The position numbers and the translations under genes are program-made. DNA of 64,000 nucleotides from Hirundichthys speculiger (taxonomy: Eukaryota; Chordata; Actinopteri; Beloniformes; Exocoetidae): NCBI GenBank assembly GCA_018398805.1, contig JAGFBZ010000342.1, positions 1,138,001 to 1,202,000 of the forward strand, read 5' to 3'. Positions within the stretch are counted from its first letter, which is position 1, and each line of letters begins with the position of its first letter. The notes under the pieces are model-generated. The model had not been told where the DNA came from. It did not search any database and saw nothing but the letters and a program-made list of their open reading frames with translations. Shown here one piece after another: positions 9,942-21,502 of this stretch.

Positions 9942-10762
9942 CCTTGTGAAATTAATCAAAACAAAAGTCCTCATAACAGCCCGCTGAGATACCGAGACTC
10001 ATCTCATCATCTTTCAGACAGTGATTATACTGACACAAGAGCGAGAACTTGTTTTTTTTTTTCTCCCCCTCATATTTCTTGGGTAACCATGGCAATCAGC
10101 TCTGCCGCTGTGAAAGGCCAGCATCTGCTGCTGCTGCAGACTCCGTTTCTTAGCAATGGAGACGTGGATGCTGCCGTCGCAGGGCGGTACGCGCACGCTC
10201 GCCGTCGCCGCCGAAAGTGCAAAGATCTCTCTTAAGGCAGATGACAGATTCGGATGGTGGAGTCGTCCTCTTCTCGTTTTGAGGCGCAGCCGTTGCCTGA
10301 CGCGACCTCGCCGACGGTTGTGGTATGGCTAAGGATGGCGCCCAGGATGGCGGCGTTAACGGCTCATTTAACATTCATCCGAGGCTTGACCCGAGCCAGC
10401 CGGGAGATACGGCCAAATGAGATTTCCCCGGCCTCCGGGTTTTTTTTTTATCCTGCTGCAGATATGAACACAACTCATCATAACACCTGGGGTTTTTTTT
10501 TTTTGTTATCGTGGATTCAAATTTTTCCCAGTTTTCCTCCTTTGCGGATTTTGTGTATTTTTTTTTTTTTTTTTTAGGCGAGCACACAGCCCGTAATCTG
10601 AAATGGGATTCTGTCCATTTTTAATCCATCTTTGAGATAACAGTTGATGGAAAGGCTCATGTGCGCCCCGACTCCCCGTGTTCCCGGGGGTCCCGCTGTT
10701 AGAAACACGTCCGAATTGCTGTCTCGCCTTGAAATAATGAAATATGTCCAATACTGTATTCA

Positions 10763-10764
<2 letters not shown>
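9942..10764. other. Intergenic with poly-T tracts
   Basis: Several T9-T17 runs (10051, 10441, 10495, 10559). No gene or transposon end recognised. Confidence 0.5.

Positions 10765-10808
<44 letters not shown>
10765..10808. repeat. Poly(C), 44 uninterrupted bases
   Basis: A pure C44 run between 'attcaaa' and 'tcagtcctg'. It makes short proline or glycine ORFs on the two strands that are artefacts of composition. Confidence 0.95.
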
Positions 10809-10810
<2 letters not shown>

Positions 10811-11811
10811 AGTCCTGTGTGGCCTCCTGGGAAAAAAAATCCCATCATCATATTCGTCCAGGTGTCTGGCTGGTTTTTGTGTCTCTTTCTTATAATCTCA
10901 TATGTGAAAGTAGAAGAGATCACATGTCATTAAATATTAGTTCATTTTAAATTTAACGGCAGGAGCATATTTAAAAAAATAAATCAGACATGGGCTGCAA
11001 AAGGCTGGAAAAGTAAGAGGTACAAAAAAAGAAACACCTAAAGGAACATCTTGCAGTTAATTAGTTTAATTGGCAGCAGGTCAGTTACATGACTGGAGAT
11101 TTAAAAAAAAAAAAAAAGAGCATCTTAGAAAGTCGGTGCATCTACAAACTGGGAGGTCTTCTCAGAGCTATGTTCCTTGGTGTAAAATTGTAAATACTGT
11201 GAATGAAGAGGATTAAAACCCAGCGCTGAGCCGCTGTGATCTTCGGGCCCTCGGGCGGCGCCGGGTTAAAAAACGGGCACGGAGCTCTGAAGGACGTCTC
11301 TGCGTGGGCTCAGGAACACTTCCAGGAGTCGCCGTCTATGAAGGCGGTTCAGCTGGACCGGCGGCAGCGCTGACATGGTTTCATACTCCGCCCGAGAGGC
11401 TTTGAAATGAAACCATCTAGATGTGATCTGAGCTGAGAGGTTCCACAAAAGAAAAAACAGCATTTACCATTTACAAATGAGTAAAAGTAACTCAGTTTTT
11501 GAGGCCTCTAAAGTATTAAAGTGAAAATGAATTAATTAAGCACTTGTGCTCCGTTCCCTTGTTGCCTCAAATCAGATAAAAGGTCTAGAGATGACATCTG
11601 GTTTTATGTTCCTCTTTAGCAGCTGTTTGACCAAGAAGATGTCAATGCAAGTGAAGGAGGTCGACATTAGTCCGATAAAACTAAATCTAGGAGAGAGAGG
11701 GAAAAATCCCTAGGTGTGGCCACAACAGTCTGGTATATTCTTAAAAAGAAAGAAATGACATCAGGACACCTGGAGGACCACAGAAGACAACTGAGGTGGA
11801 TGATTGTAGAG
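10809..11811. other. Intergenic, nothing recognised
   Basis: AT-rich unique-looking sequence with an A15 run at about 11103. Confidence 0.45.
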
Positions 11812-12587
11812 TAGAGGTCTTTCCGGGTCCACTTTCATGGACCCGAACTGGAATAGATCCCTGAAAATTCGACCCGAAACTGACCCGACCTGAGCTATTA
11901 TCATAAGTTTGGGAGTCCGAACCCGAATGGACCTACAATATTTAGACCCGGAATCGACCCGACCCGAGTCTTTAATTTCCGATTACGAACCAAACCGAGT
12001 TACCCGAATAGAACCGAGACAATCCAGCCCATAGTTCATGTTAAAGTTGTCTAGCGTTGAATAAAACTTGATTTTCTCACCTAAAGTTGTCTTCTTCTAC
12101 CGGTTCAGTTGCTACATAGACTACGTGATGTAAACAACAATAAATCCACGTTGTTATTTTCTTTGTGGATACAGATGCTATTGGTAGCAACTGCTATGCT
12201 AACGCTAATAGCCTACACCGGTCAGGACGTGTTGTAAATATGTTCTCTCATCCAGCGTTGTCATGTTGGCGATCCGTTGTGTTTTACAGCTGCCGGGCAA
12301 ACCGCTAATAACACTCTACGGCAACATGATTGTTTCATGACAAACACGCCACGTTAATGAATAATTAATTTAACTGCCCCGAGTCCTGACATTGGCTGCC
12401 ACCGCCAATATCTTTACCTCTCTGGAGTAAACGTGGACCCAGCCTGTCAGAGAGCACCGACCGGACCCGAGACTAACTGTACCAATTCCGACCTGAACCC
12501 GGAGTCACGTCTTTTGAATGGACCCGAGACCCGATTTGGGTCGGAACCTCTGGGTTTTGGGTTGTCAGGTTGTTCCAAAGACCTCTA
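11812..12587 (+). mobile_element. GGGTC-rich hAT-like element, family H, copy 1
   Basis: Begins TAGAGGTCTTTCCGGGTCC and ends TTCCAAAGACCTCTA, inverted at the extreme ends. Both arms are dense in 'gacccga'/'tcgggtc' motifs. The middle holds 'caactgaaccggtagaagaa' (in complement), shared with copies at 14323 and 26956. Flanks ttgtagag/ctttggag are only partly alike (5 of 8). No transposase ORF. Confidence 0.75.
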
Positions 12588-14077
12588 CTTTGGAGTATTA
12601 GCGTCCGAATGCCTCTGCCTGCAGCCCGGACCTTTCATTAGCCAAAACCCTTTCGCACATTTGGAAACGAGAAAGAAGAGTCGGGACTTTTGAGCGGCTC
12701 AGTCCACCGGATCTTCGTGGACCGTGGCTAAAAAGAAGAGCGGATGCTGCACAGCTGCACTGTTTTTGAGCCACGTTGTGGCCTTCTAGCTAATGACGAC
12801 CCACAGCGCCTGCCGTTCACTGCCACTTGTCGTCTCCAAGTCTTAAAAAGGCGGTCCATCTGCCGATACGCTCCGAAGGTGGCAGATGCTTGAAAGGAAC
12901 AAAGATGCGACAGCGTAGTTTCGGTAAACAAAGCAGCGTCCGTGTCAGACACTTAAGGGAAACACGGCACAGCAGACGGCGCTACACGCTCAGCCGCGTC
13001 CCTCAACGTCCTCACATTACACATGTACCGTACACCGCATCTATATTTAATTGGGCGAGCGTCTGATGTATATTTCAGTAACGAGAGGCCCCTCGACGGA
13101 AACAGCGGTCAGAGCGGTTCAACGATGCATCACCCAGCATGCCTTCCAATCAGGAAGTGTATCCTCCCGCTCACATCCATCCTTCATCCTTCCTCAAGAC
13201 AGAGAGGCCGAGAAACACATTTATTGTTCACGTTGTACGGGGGTTATATCGAATAAAGTGGCGACTCTGATGCCCGTCAGTCTCTGAGGGCGGCCAATTA
13301 CCACGACTCTTCTTCAGAGTCGAGGCAAAAACAGCCAAAAGTCTACTGTCTCTCTCTGAGCGCTGGCAAGATGCAGCGAGGAAGATTATCTGTTCCCTCA
13401 TTTCCCCTTTGGTCGGCCACCGCAGACGCTCGCTGAAATCGCACATTCCCTGCATTCATTACCTGCTAATACCTCTCCGTCCCTCGGAGACCACTAGAGG
13501 ACGGTGAGGGGAAACAATAAAAAAGGGGGAGGTAAAAGTGGATGGAGGAAAGATGCTGAGGCGCATCACCGCGGAAGATGGATGTGTCCCACGAGCCGCC
13601 GGCTTCCAGACTGGAACGCTGAACACTGGATACACTGAAACATCTGATACGGCTGATTAGCTGGTGTCGGCTGGTGGCTGGTGGCTGAGGATTATCTAGC
13701 GCCGTCTGGCTCTGAAGGCTGAACTGTCCGCACCTGCCCTGACCTTCACCTCCTCCAGGTGACACGGCCAGCTCAGATTTGGTCTGTTATTTTGAGACCG
13801 ACATCATATTTTGCAATTTTCCATTTTACTAACTATCCTCTGCTGCCTCTACCCCTGCTGGCCCCGCCCCCTCCCCAACAAGCTCTTCTTCCAGGTCCCC
13901 ATCTGGATCCTCCAGGGCTCGTCTCCCCAGAGACAAGAAGAAACACTGGAGTAGGAATACGTGTCCCGTGAGACACATATTCCCACATCTCTACCGCAGT
14001 TTTCCCCCTCAACACCCGAGTATGCGCTGTCACGTCAGGTGATAACATCTGGACACACTCGACCAGCTCAGGTGAAA
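12588..14077. other. Intergenic, nothing recognised
   Basis: Mixed composition and several short ORFs without recognisable domains. No splice-bounded conserved exon seen. Confidence 0.45.
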
Positions 14078-14150
14078 GACGGGGGTCCACCCTGGACAGG
14101 TTCGCCGGTCAATCGCGGGGCCACATGCGAGCGAACAACCGTGCACACTG
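14078..14150 (-). repeat. Fragment of the (ATGG)n-tailed retroposon
   Basis: In complement this matches the interior of the retroposon at 19391-19640, through the motif 'gatggactggcgacctgtcc' and the 'gtgtggccctgcg' part. Ends and tail are missing. Confidence 0.7.
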
Positions 14151-14322
14151 GGAGATAACCACGAACCGGTTATTTTGTTGATGCTTTGCTTCAAACATCA
14201 GCTGACGTCTCCATCCAGAAATTACTTACCCTGCCTTTAAGTGAACATTTTTGACCCGACAGGCTTCTCTGAACTCAGAGACTCGACATTACTCGTAGTT
14301 TACTTGTGATATGTATTGATAC

Positions 14323-14973
14323 TAGAGGTCTTCAGAACAACACGACAACCCGAAAACCCGAGGTTCCGACCCGACTCGAATTGGGTCTCGGGTCCATTCA
14401 AAAGACGTGATTCCAGGTTCGGGTCAGAATCGGTACAGTTAGTCTCGGGTCCGGTCGGTGCTCTCTGACAGGCTGGGTCCGCGTTTACTCGAGAGAGTTT
14501 AAGATATTAACGGTGGCAGCTAATGTCAGGACTCGGGGCAGTTAAATGATTATTAATTAACATGGTATGTTTGTCATGAAACAATCATGTTGCCGTAGCG
14601 TGTTATTAGCGGTTTGACCGGCAGCTGTAACAACGCTGGATGAGAGAACATATTTATGACACGTCCTGACCAGGTGTAGGCTATTAGCGTTAGCAGTTGC
14701 TATCAATAGCATCTGTATCCACAAAGAAAATAACAACGTGGATTTATTGTTGTTTACATCACGTAACCTATGTAGCAACTGAACCGGTAGAAGAAGACAA
14801 CTTTAGGTAAGAAAATCAAGTTTTATTCAACGCTAGACAACTTTAACATGAGCAACTATGGGCTGGATTGTCTCGGTTTTATTCGGGTAACTCGGTGCGG
14901 GTCGGTTTCGGGTCAAATTTTCACGCGTCCATTTGGGTTCGGGTCCATGAAAGTGGACCCGTGAAGACCTCTA
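14323..14973 (-). mobile_element. GGGTC-rich hAT-like element, family H, copy 2
   Basis: Ends TAGAGGTCTTCAGAACAA and GTGAAGACCTCTA, opposite orientation to copy 1. Flanked by attgatac (14315-14322) and atagatac (14974-14981), an 8-bp duplication with one mismatch, which supports hAT. Part of the GGGTC-rich arm seen in copy 3 is missing. Confidence 0.85.
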
Positions 14974-14981
14974 ATAGATAC

Positions 14982-17319
14982 CTATAGACAAGCACGCACA
15001 CTAGTGCAGTACTGCATGTGCCATATGTTATCAGAATATTGTACACCAGCAGCTAATCTCCCTCAACATTTCAAAGCTTACGGCCCGTGAAGTATGAACT
15101 GTCAAACTGACATCGCGAGATAATCTCTGAAATACCTTGATGGGTTAGTCTTTATACTTACAGAAATCCTACCTAGAACTTGTCACTTTCCTTTTTCCAA
15201 ACATTTCTCTCTCTAAAGACGATCCCGCCGACTCCCCTGTAATGCCACTGCGAGCAAATCATTGTCCCTAATGTATTCAGCTCGATTTGGGAAATTAAAT
15301 GAAAAAAAACCTGTGATGGGCTTTTGTTTTTTTACGAAAAGCCTCTAATAAAAAAAAGTGGATTTTGCAAGCGTGTTTGCACATGTAATGAAGCAGATAT
15401 CACCAGAAACCTGGCTTAATGTCCAAATCCCTGATGACGGCGGTTACTTATTACCGGCTCAGCTTGTTTACTGTGAATGGAGAAGGGAAGCGACGTCGAG
15501 TGTTAAATTATGTGGGCAAGTGTTTTTAGTACACCCACTCGATGCATCATCGCCGCTGAAAAGATCCGATTATGTCGCCGGGATATCGGTGACATTGGCA
15601 TCTATCAGCCCACCTCTGCAGGAGCGTCTGAGACAAATTAAGACGTTGTGAGCTTTTTTTTTTTTCTATCCACAGATCTTCATACATTCATCAGCTGATG
15701 TAATTCGAGCACAAACTTCGGTTTTCTCGTTAACACAGAAGGGAAACACGCTTGGATCCTCTGTAGTGGATGCCACGAGCGCCGGCATCATTTCAGGCAA
15801 TTTTTCTTTTCAAAGCTGGAAAGTCTTTTTCAAAAAGGTAGCGGTAATGGAAAGCACTCTGCAGACAACTGGTCTTTAAAGAACAAGAACTGCTCCCATC
15901 GATGGATACAGGCGATGTAACGACTTAAGCTAATGAAAACATCATATTTCTATTAATGTACCAACATCAGAGGCATGCTCAATCTTTATATTTATATGCC
16001 AGAAAGTGAAGACAACTTTGACCCGTGACTCCTCCTCCTCTGTGATCCTGTTGTTGCCGCATCACTACTCGTACAGATTTTTAATGCAACCTTTACCTCA
16101 GGCAAAACCCCTTCAACATGGGAGATCGTTCGGCTTCTTCCACCGCGTGAAGGTGGTGACACAGGTGACCTTTCACGAGTATCGACCTGTCTTTGAGCTG
16201 TTCTGGCTGTCCGCCGTCCGCCAAGTCGAAAAAAACTGGACACAAATCAGTGTCCAGAAGGTTTTTTTTTTCATGATGGTGGTGGGCGGTCATGGCTCAG
16301 CGGGTAGAGACGCTTGTCCTCCAGCTGACATGCGCTCATCCTTGTTTGCTACTGCTGGAACAATATACACACATATATATATTCATATAAATCTTTTCTG
16401 CTACTTGAGGAAAGAAAAGGGCACAGAAGCCTTTAAAGGTAGAGGAAGTGATTTCTGGAAGACAGCATGTCTGTTGACAGCTCATCCTTGCCCCTCCCTC
16501 CTGCGTCTAGCCCCCGCCCCCATTGCATAGAATTACCTAGCCTACCTTTAATTTGAGATTTGGTGTTAGGAGACTGTAACGTGTTATTTTTGTGCTCATA
16601 TCTGTGAGACGGTGGATTGTTTTTGATCAGTTAGAGAAGTTGCATCGGCTTCAAAGCAGACTCAAAGTGAGTTCAAGTCCACTCTGAAACGTTCCCCCAC
16701 GTCACCGCCTGCGTAAACGCCGGCCCGTTGTCCTTCGGTTTGAGCCGCTCCCGTCACGAACGCGTCATCTCTCCACAGATGTACAGTCACAAAGGTTTGA
16801 CGATGGAAACAAATAAAAAGGTTTCTTTTGATGAAAGTTATATTTGTTTAGTACAACGCTACACAGCCAGAAACCTGAGATCAAAAACAGCTGATTTTTT
16901 GTCAGAATCATTAATGTCCATTTCTTATTTAGATGACAGTAAATTTCCAGGCATCTTCAGTTTGCATCTTCTCGCCTGGAAAAGTCACAGTTCCTGACAA
17001 ACGCATCTTTATTTTTCTTTCTTTGTGATATAATCGCTGCTTAAAGGGCGTATGAATCTCCAACACGGTGGGTTTTTTCCTGCTCTGTTTTCAGCCGCAG
17101 GTTTAAAGGAAAGCTACAGGTATTAATCTTCTAAACCGGAACGTCTGGTTCGGATTTTAAACTAAAGACGAAGTCCGACGGTGAAGACGGCAGATTTACC
17201 GGAGGTTCTGTCGTCAGGCACTGTCTCTGTTTTCCTTTCTGTTCTCTACAGTGAAAGATGAGCGAAGGTTTTCAGCAGGACGTGATGGAAGAGATGTATG
17301 TCTTGTGAAAGAGGTCCAT
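14982..17319. other. Intergenic, mostly unrecognised
   Basis: No supported gene. Around 15240-15480 there is an AT-rich, repeat-free stretch that could be conserved non-coding DNA (see findings). A 97-codon ORF at 15358-15651 has no recognisable domain or splice context. Confidence 0.4.
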
Positions 17320-17360
17320 GGAGGGGGGAGGGGAGGGGGGTATTATTATTATTCTTACAA
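17320..17360. repeat. G-rich/(TAT)n simple repeat
   Basis: GGGGAGG-type purine tract followed by TATTATTATTATT. Confidence 0.8.
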
Positions 17361-17990
17361 TACAAAATTGTCTGAACGCCTTTCTGTCTCTCCGTTTCCA
17401 GCACACAAAAACAGAAAATGTACAAGAGCTTATTCCCCACAAAGAGAAAGCGAGTCTTTGGTTCACCTGTGGAGACGTTTGAGAGAAGAAGAGGAGGAGG
17501 AGGAGGAGGAGGGCACCGCCTGTGTCTGTTATAAAGCTGGAAGCATCTCCAGACTGGAAAGTCCCCCCCCGGCCGTCTCTCTCTGTCCGCCGTCACTCAA
17601 CGGACTCAAACCTGGAGGACACACAGGGTCTCCTTCAACCAGGAAGAGGCCTCATCTGATAAATTCTGACTGCTTTCTTTGTGAGTCGTCTCCCTCTGAA
17701 GATACGAATCTGAAGAGATTCTTCACATTTCCACGGTTCATCTTTGAGACAGGAACACTCTCCTTCCTTTTTTTCCTCTTATATAACGATATTTCCTCCT
17801 CTGAAAGTCACTTTCGTCGGTCCGGTGATTGTCTGGAGGAGTCCCGGTTCTCCTAAACGTTCTGTTTTTACTCAGACGTTTAAGGAATTCATTCATTCAT
17901 TCCAGACATGTCAAAACAGTCTTTTAAAGCATAAACAATTTTAACACTATCATGAATCTATGTATCTGAAAAAAAAAAATATATATATAT
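17361..17990. other. Intergenic, nothing recognised
   Basis: GAGGAG tract at about 17490-17512, which gives a poly-Glu stretch in one frame. The long ORF over 17251-17856 has no domain I can support. Confidence 0.4.
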
Positions 17991-18252
17991 TAGGGCTGTC
18001 AAAGTTAACGCGTTAACGCGTGATTAACGCAAAATAATTTTAACGCAACTAATTTTTTTAACGCGCGTTAACGCGACACAGCCTGGCCGTTTATGTAGAG
18101 AGGAGAGTAGGTTTATTGAGCCTCGGGCCCCGCCGTAGTTGTAGTCCTGTAGTCCTGCGTAGTCCTGTCAAAACAGGAAGCCATGCACTGACGTCGAAAT
18201 CCATGCCGCAGACAGACAGACGTAAACAAACCGTGGATACTTAGATACTATT

Positions 18253-18354
18253 TTGAATGGTAAGTTCAGCTTCAAAACCTTGCCTGATGGCTAACTCCAC
18301 AAGATAAATGTTGTTTGTGTTTGCTGTCGATGTGAATTTAGTTACCACCGGAGT
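18253..18354 (+). pseudogene. hAT transposase zinc-finger remnant
   Basis: The frame reads LNGKFSFKTLPDG, a stop (18292-18294), then LHKINVVCVCCRCEFSYHRS. The C-x2-C followed by E-F-S-Y-H-R-S is the start of the N-terminal BED-like finger of a common fish hAT transposase. The in-frame stop and loss of the downstream sequence at the poly(C) tract make it non-functional. Confidence 0.6.
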
Positions 18355-18406
18355 CCCGACTACTGAAATATCACTTGTCGGCTAATGAGAGCGCTGATGC
18401 AGAGAG

Positions 18407-18455
<49 letters not shown>
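18407..18455. repeat. Poly(C), 49 uninterrupted bases
   Basis: Pure C49 run inside element E, immediately downstream of the transposase remnant. Confidence 0.95.
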
Positions 18456-18456
<1 letters not shown>

Positions 18457-18515
18457 TTTGAAGCAAACCACGAAAATATTTTGTATGAAGAACATAAGAG
18501 AAAATATTGAGTATA

Positions 18516-18530
18516 TATATATATATATAA
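18516..18530. repeat. Short (AT)n tract
   Basis: Short run of AT units inside element E. Confidence 0.7.
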
Positions 18531-18611
18531 TATATAATGGATTTGGCATTGTAGCAATAAATAAACATGCATTTGCTTTGCATAAGGCGAGCATTTGTGT
18601 ACTCTCATATT

Positions 18612-19190
18612 AGGCAAGGCAACTTTATTTGCGATTCAATTCAAAGTGCTTTACAGATGCAGTCACAAGAAGGCAAATAGAATCATTCCATACAAGCATA
18701 AAAATAATCAATAATAAATAAAATTAATTAACAAAAAAATTAATTAATTAAATTTAAACTGAAGAGTGCAGATAGAATCCTTCTAGTCATCATCTTCACA
18801 TCTAAACAGAACTGTTTTCTGTCTGGATCTGAACATTGTCAGAGTTCAGGTCTGTCTCACATCTTCTGGAAGACTGGTCCAGATTTTAGGAGCATAAAAC
18901 TGAAATGCAGCTTCACCTTGTTTAGTCCTGACTCTGGACACCAGCAGGAGACCACTACCTGAGGTTCTCAGAGTCCAGGTTGGTTCATATGGATCTAACA
19001 TGTCAGAGATGGACTTTGGAGCCATGAAGAGACTTGAACACAAGTAGAGCTGTTTTAAAGTCTATTCTCTGAGTGACAGGAAGCCAGATACCTCAGGACT
19101 GGACTAATATGGTCATATTTCCTGGTTCTAGTCAGGACTCGTATTAATAAGAGTAATACAACTTGAAAAAGATCTGTATAAGGTAGATTT
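18612..19190 (-). mobile_element. 5'-truncated LINE 3' end
   Basis: On the minus strand the coding remnant at 19043-18846 reads ...SGSGLLLVSRVRTKQGEAAF and QFYAPKIWTSLPEDVRQ. This is the conserved C-terminal end of ORF2 in several fish non-LTR retrotransposons (APKLWNSLP-type motif). It is followed by an AT-rich 3' UTR ending in 'gcaaataaagttgccttgcc'. Only the tail end of the element is present. It is nested in hAT element E. I cannot assign L2 versus related clades with certainty. Confidence 0.75.
18846..19043 (-). pseudogene. LINE ORF2 C-terminal fragment
   Basis: About 65 codons matching the end of a non-LTR retrotransposon ORF2 (motif GEAAFQFYAPKIWTSLPEDV). The upstream reverse transcriptase is absent, so the fragment is dead on arrival. 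Confidence 0.7.
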
Positions 19191-19292
19191 AGAACAGATA
19201 AAAATATGCGATTAATTTGCGATTAATCATGATTAACTATTGACAGTCATGCGATTAATCTGATTAATTTTTTTGAGAAATTGACAGCCCTA

Positions 19293-19305
19293 ATATATAT
19301 ATATA

Positions 19306-19352
<47 letters not shown>
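19293..19352. repeat. (AT)n microsatellite
   Basis: AT units with a single CT interruption at about 19307, abutting the right end of element E. Confidence 0.9.
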
Positions 19353-19356
<4 letters not shown>

Positions 19357-19390
19357 AGATAATAAAATATATAATGCATAAATCAATATA

Positions 19391-19640
19391 TGGGTTTCCT
19401 CCGGGTACTCCAGCTTCATCCTACAGTCCAACGACATGCATGTCAGGTTAATTGATAATTCTAAATTGCCCGTAGGAGTGAGTGAGTGTGAGGGGTTGTT
19501 TGTCTGCATGTGTGGCCCTGCGATGGACTGGCGACCTGTCCAGGTGGACCCCTGCCTTTCACCCGTAGACGGCTGGGATAGACTCCAGCAGATCCCCGTG
19601 ACCCTCCGGAGGATGAAGGGTATAGATAATGGATGGATGG
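19391..19640 (+). mobile_element. (ATGG)n-tailed retroposon with 13-bp target duplication
   Basis: Starts 'tgggtttcctccgggtactc' and ends 'gatagataatggatggatgg'-like tail repeats. A perfect direct repeat ataaatcaatata borders it at 19378-19390 and 19641-19653, the signature of target-primed retroposition. The sequence is a familiar fish LINE/SINE 3' region ('gatggactggcgacctgtcc', 'ggctgggatagactccag'). No coding. Confidence 0.85.
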
Positions 19641-19779
19641 ATAAATCAATATACACTGACACATGTGCATAACCATAATTTAGAGACATATAGAACCTCT
19701 TGTAAATAAATCTAAATATTAAATGGACATATTCGCCCCAAAAAATAAAACAAAAAATAAACAAAATTTATACCCAATG

Positions 19780-20060
19780 TATACACACAGATCTATATAC
19801 ATACATACACATACATACCAATATGCAAAAACACATATTTGGTTTAACATGTTTGAAAAGGGGTAGGAAGAAGTAAAACTTATTTAATTCTACCCCTTCT
19901 CCAATGATCTATGATCCTTAAAATTTATCCGGTTTTTGAGGCCTTATCCTAAATTGTAGTTGTAATTTCATATCCTGATAGACATAGACATTTAACTACA
20001 TACATACATACTGATACACACATTCACACTACAGTACATACTTCAGTGTATACTACAGTA
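19780..20060. repeat. Probable LINE 3' UTR-like repeat, weak
   Basis: The motif 'gaaaaggggtaggaagaagt' followed by 'ttaattctaccccttctcca' is one I associate with dispersed fish retrotransposon UTRs. TACA-rich simple sequence lies on both sides. Ends not defined. Confidence 0.4.
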
Positions 20061-20139
20061 CACACTACAGTACATTACAGTACAGTACCTGAGAGGAAAT
20101 CACCTTCAGTCCTCAGAAACAGCGAGGTTGATCAATCAT

Positions 20140-20187
20140 CCATCCATCCATCATCTAGACCCGTTCCATCCTCCGGAGGGTCACAGG
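20140..20187 (-). mobile_element. 48-bp retroposon 3' end with 14-bp target duplication
   Basis: Only the last 48 nt of the (ATGG)n-tailed retroposon (complement: 'cctgtgaccctccggaggat', then tail). It is flanked by perfect ggttgatcaatcat repeats at 20126-20139 and 20188-20201. An extremely 5'-truncated insertion. Confidence 0.85.
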
Positions 20188-20201
20188 GGTTGATCAATCA
20201 T

Positions 20202-21154
20202 GAATTTTAAAATCCGTCTTAACAATAAATCTTTAATTAATGGCTATCTTGAGTGAGTTGAATGAATTTTGTCATAATGCTTATCATTTATTAGAAAGGG
20301 GAACGAAAAGACTTTAATTTTTTTTCCATTTATGCATCTGAGACTGGAAGTGAATTAAATGTGTGGTCGATTATTCATCAGAGAATCTAACATTTTAAGG
20401 CTGAAGTTGCTGATTCAGTGAGCAGACTCAGTCCACCAGCCTCAGGATGAAACGTCACTTTTGACCGTCTTCAGGTAAAGTTTCTTTGTCATCCATTATC
20501 CGTCTGCTACATTCACAGATTAGTCAAAGCTGTTAAAATCAACGTTTTAAGACTTTTTGTGGACTCTGTCTGGAGGGCCGAACATCTGCTCTGGCTGTAA
20601 TCTTTAAGTGTCGTACCAGCAGCTTAAAATAATCGTATTTTTAGGGAAATTATTGTACATAATTAGCATCCTGACGTAGCTCAGGCCCATCGGCACCAGT
20701 ATCACATTATCATGGACCGCTCGTTATACAGTCCATCAACTATCACAACAGTGTAATTATTCAGTGAGCATTTAGGCTGAATCTGACTCCAGATCACACT
20801 GACAGTGAATCATAGTCGCCCCCTGAGAGAAAACGTTAAATTATCGCACATTTGGGGATTTTTTTTTTTCAATTATTGACCGCGTATCATACAAAGGTGA
20901 GTGATCGCACAAACACATCTGGCAACGCTGACGCCACCTGAGCTATTTTGGATAAATATGGACTAAATAGAGCGACAAAGTCGTTAACTCATCTTTGCCT
21001 GTTTTCCTCCTGGTTGCATTACTGCCACCTGGTGGGCTGGAGTCAGTTACCGTCTGAGTTACCTCAAAGGCACAATTAAATGCCTTCCTGCGCACATTAG
21101 CAGCTTCAGCAGCCCACGGGCAAATAGATGAATGTGACCAAATTTGTCAGACAT
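20202..21154. other. Intergenic, nothing recognised
   Basis: AT-rich unique-looking DNA, no supported features. Confidence 0.4.
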
Positions 21155-21502
21155 CAAAAGGATGTAAGTTTAGTTGGAGGAAGAACCTTGGATCAGCCAG
21201 CCTTGCTAATACTTTTCCTCTATAATATGAATAACTAGTCTGGTTCCTCTGGATTCTGGTACCGATGGATCCGGAGGAAAAAGCCTCTGGATACAACCAA
21301 TCAGAGAAACGAAGGGTGTGACGTTCATAGTTCATCCCCCTCAGTGGATGAAATCTTGCGATGTTTTCCTGATCGCTACGTTCCGTCAAGTTTGGATCAT
21401 TACGTCGAAAAATACCCATCAACGCGTTTCTTTGGGCTTGGGCCACGCCCACAAATCTAACTGAGGCTCAGATTTGAAAAGGTGGGATCAACATCCTTTT
21501 AT
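21155..21502. repeat. Possible small inverted-repeat element
   Basis: 'aaaaggatgt' at about 21156 is mirrored by 'acatcctttt' at about 21490. The interior resembles transposon-like DNA ('ccaatcagagaaacgaaggg'). No target duplication, so weak. Confidence 0.25.

Larger units (their letters stand above)
17991..19292 (+). mobile_element. hAT element E with nested LINE and poly(C)
   Basis: Ends TAGGGCTGTCAAAGTTAAC and GAGAAATTGACAGCCCTA form inverted termini. Flanking ATATATAT on both sides fits an 8-bp target duplication but lies in AT repeats. Subterminal 'gcgttaacgcg' and 'gcgattaatc' repeats resemble element D at 61895. It contains a transposase remnant (18253-18354), a C49 run and a LINE 3' end inserted at about 18612-19190. 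Confidence 0.8.

Noticed and set aside
15358..15651. 97-codon ORF
   Set aside because: No recognisable domain, no splice-site context and no neighbouring exon. Length compatible with chance.
16290..16330. tRNA-like 'ggctcagcgggtagag' resembling a Pol III A box
   Set aside because: No matching B box or cloverleaf downstream. At most a decayed SINE head.
17251..17856. 201-codon ORF with a poly-Glu stretch
   Set aside because: Overlaps simple repeats (GAGGAG, TATTAT). No domain or conserved pattern.
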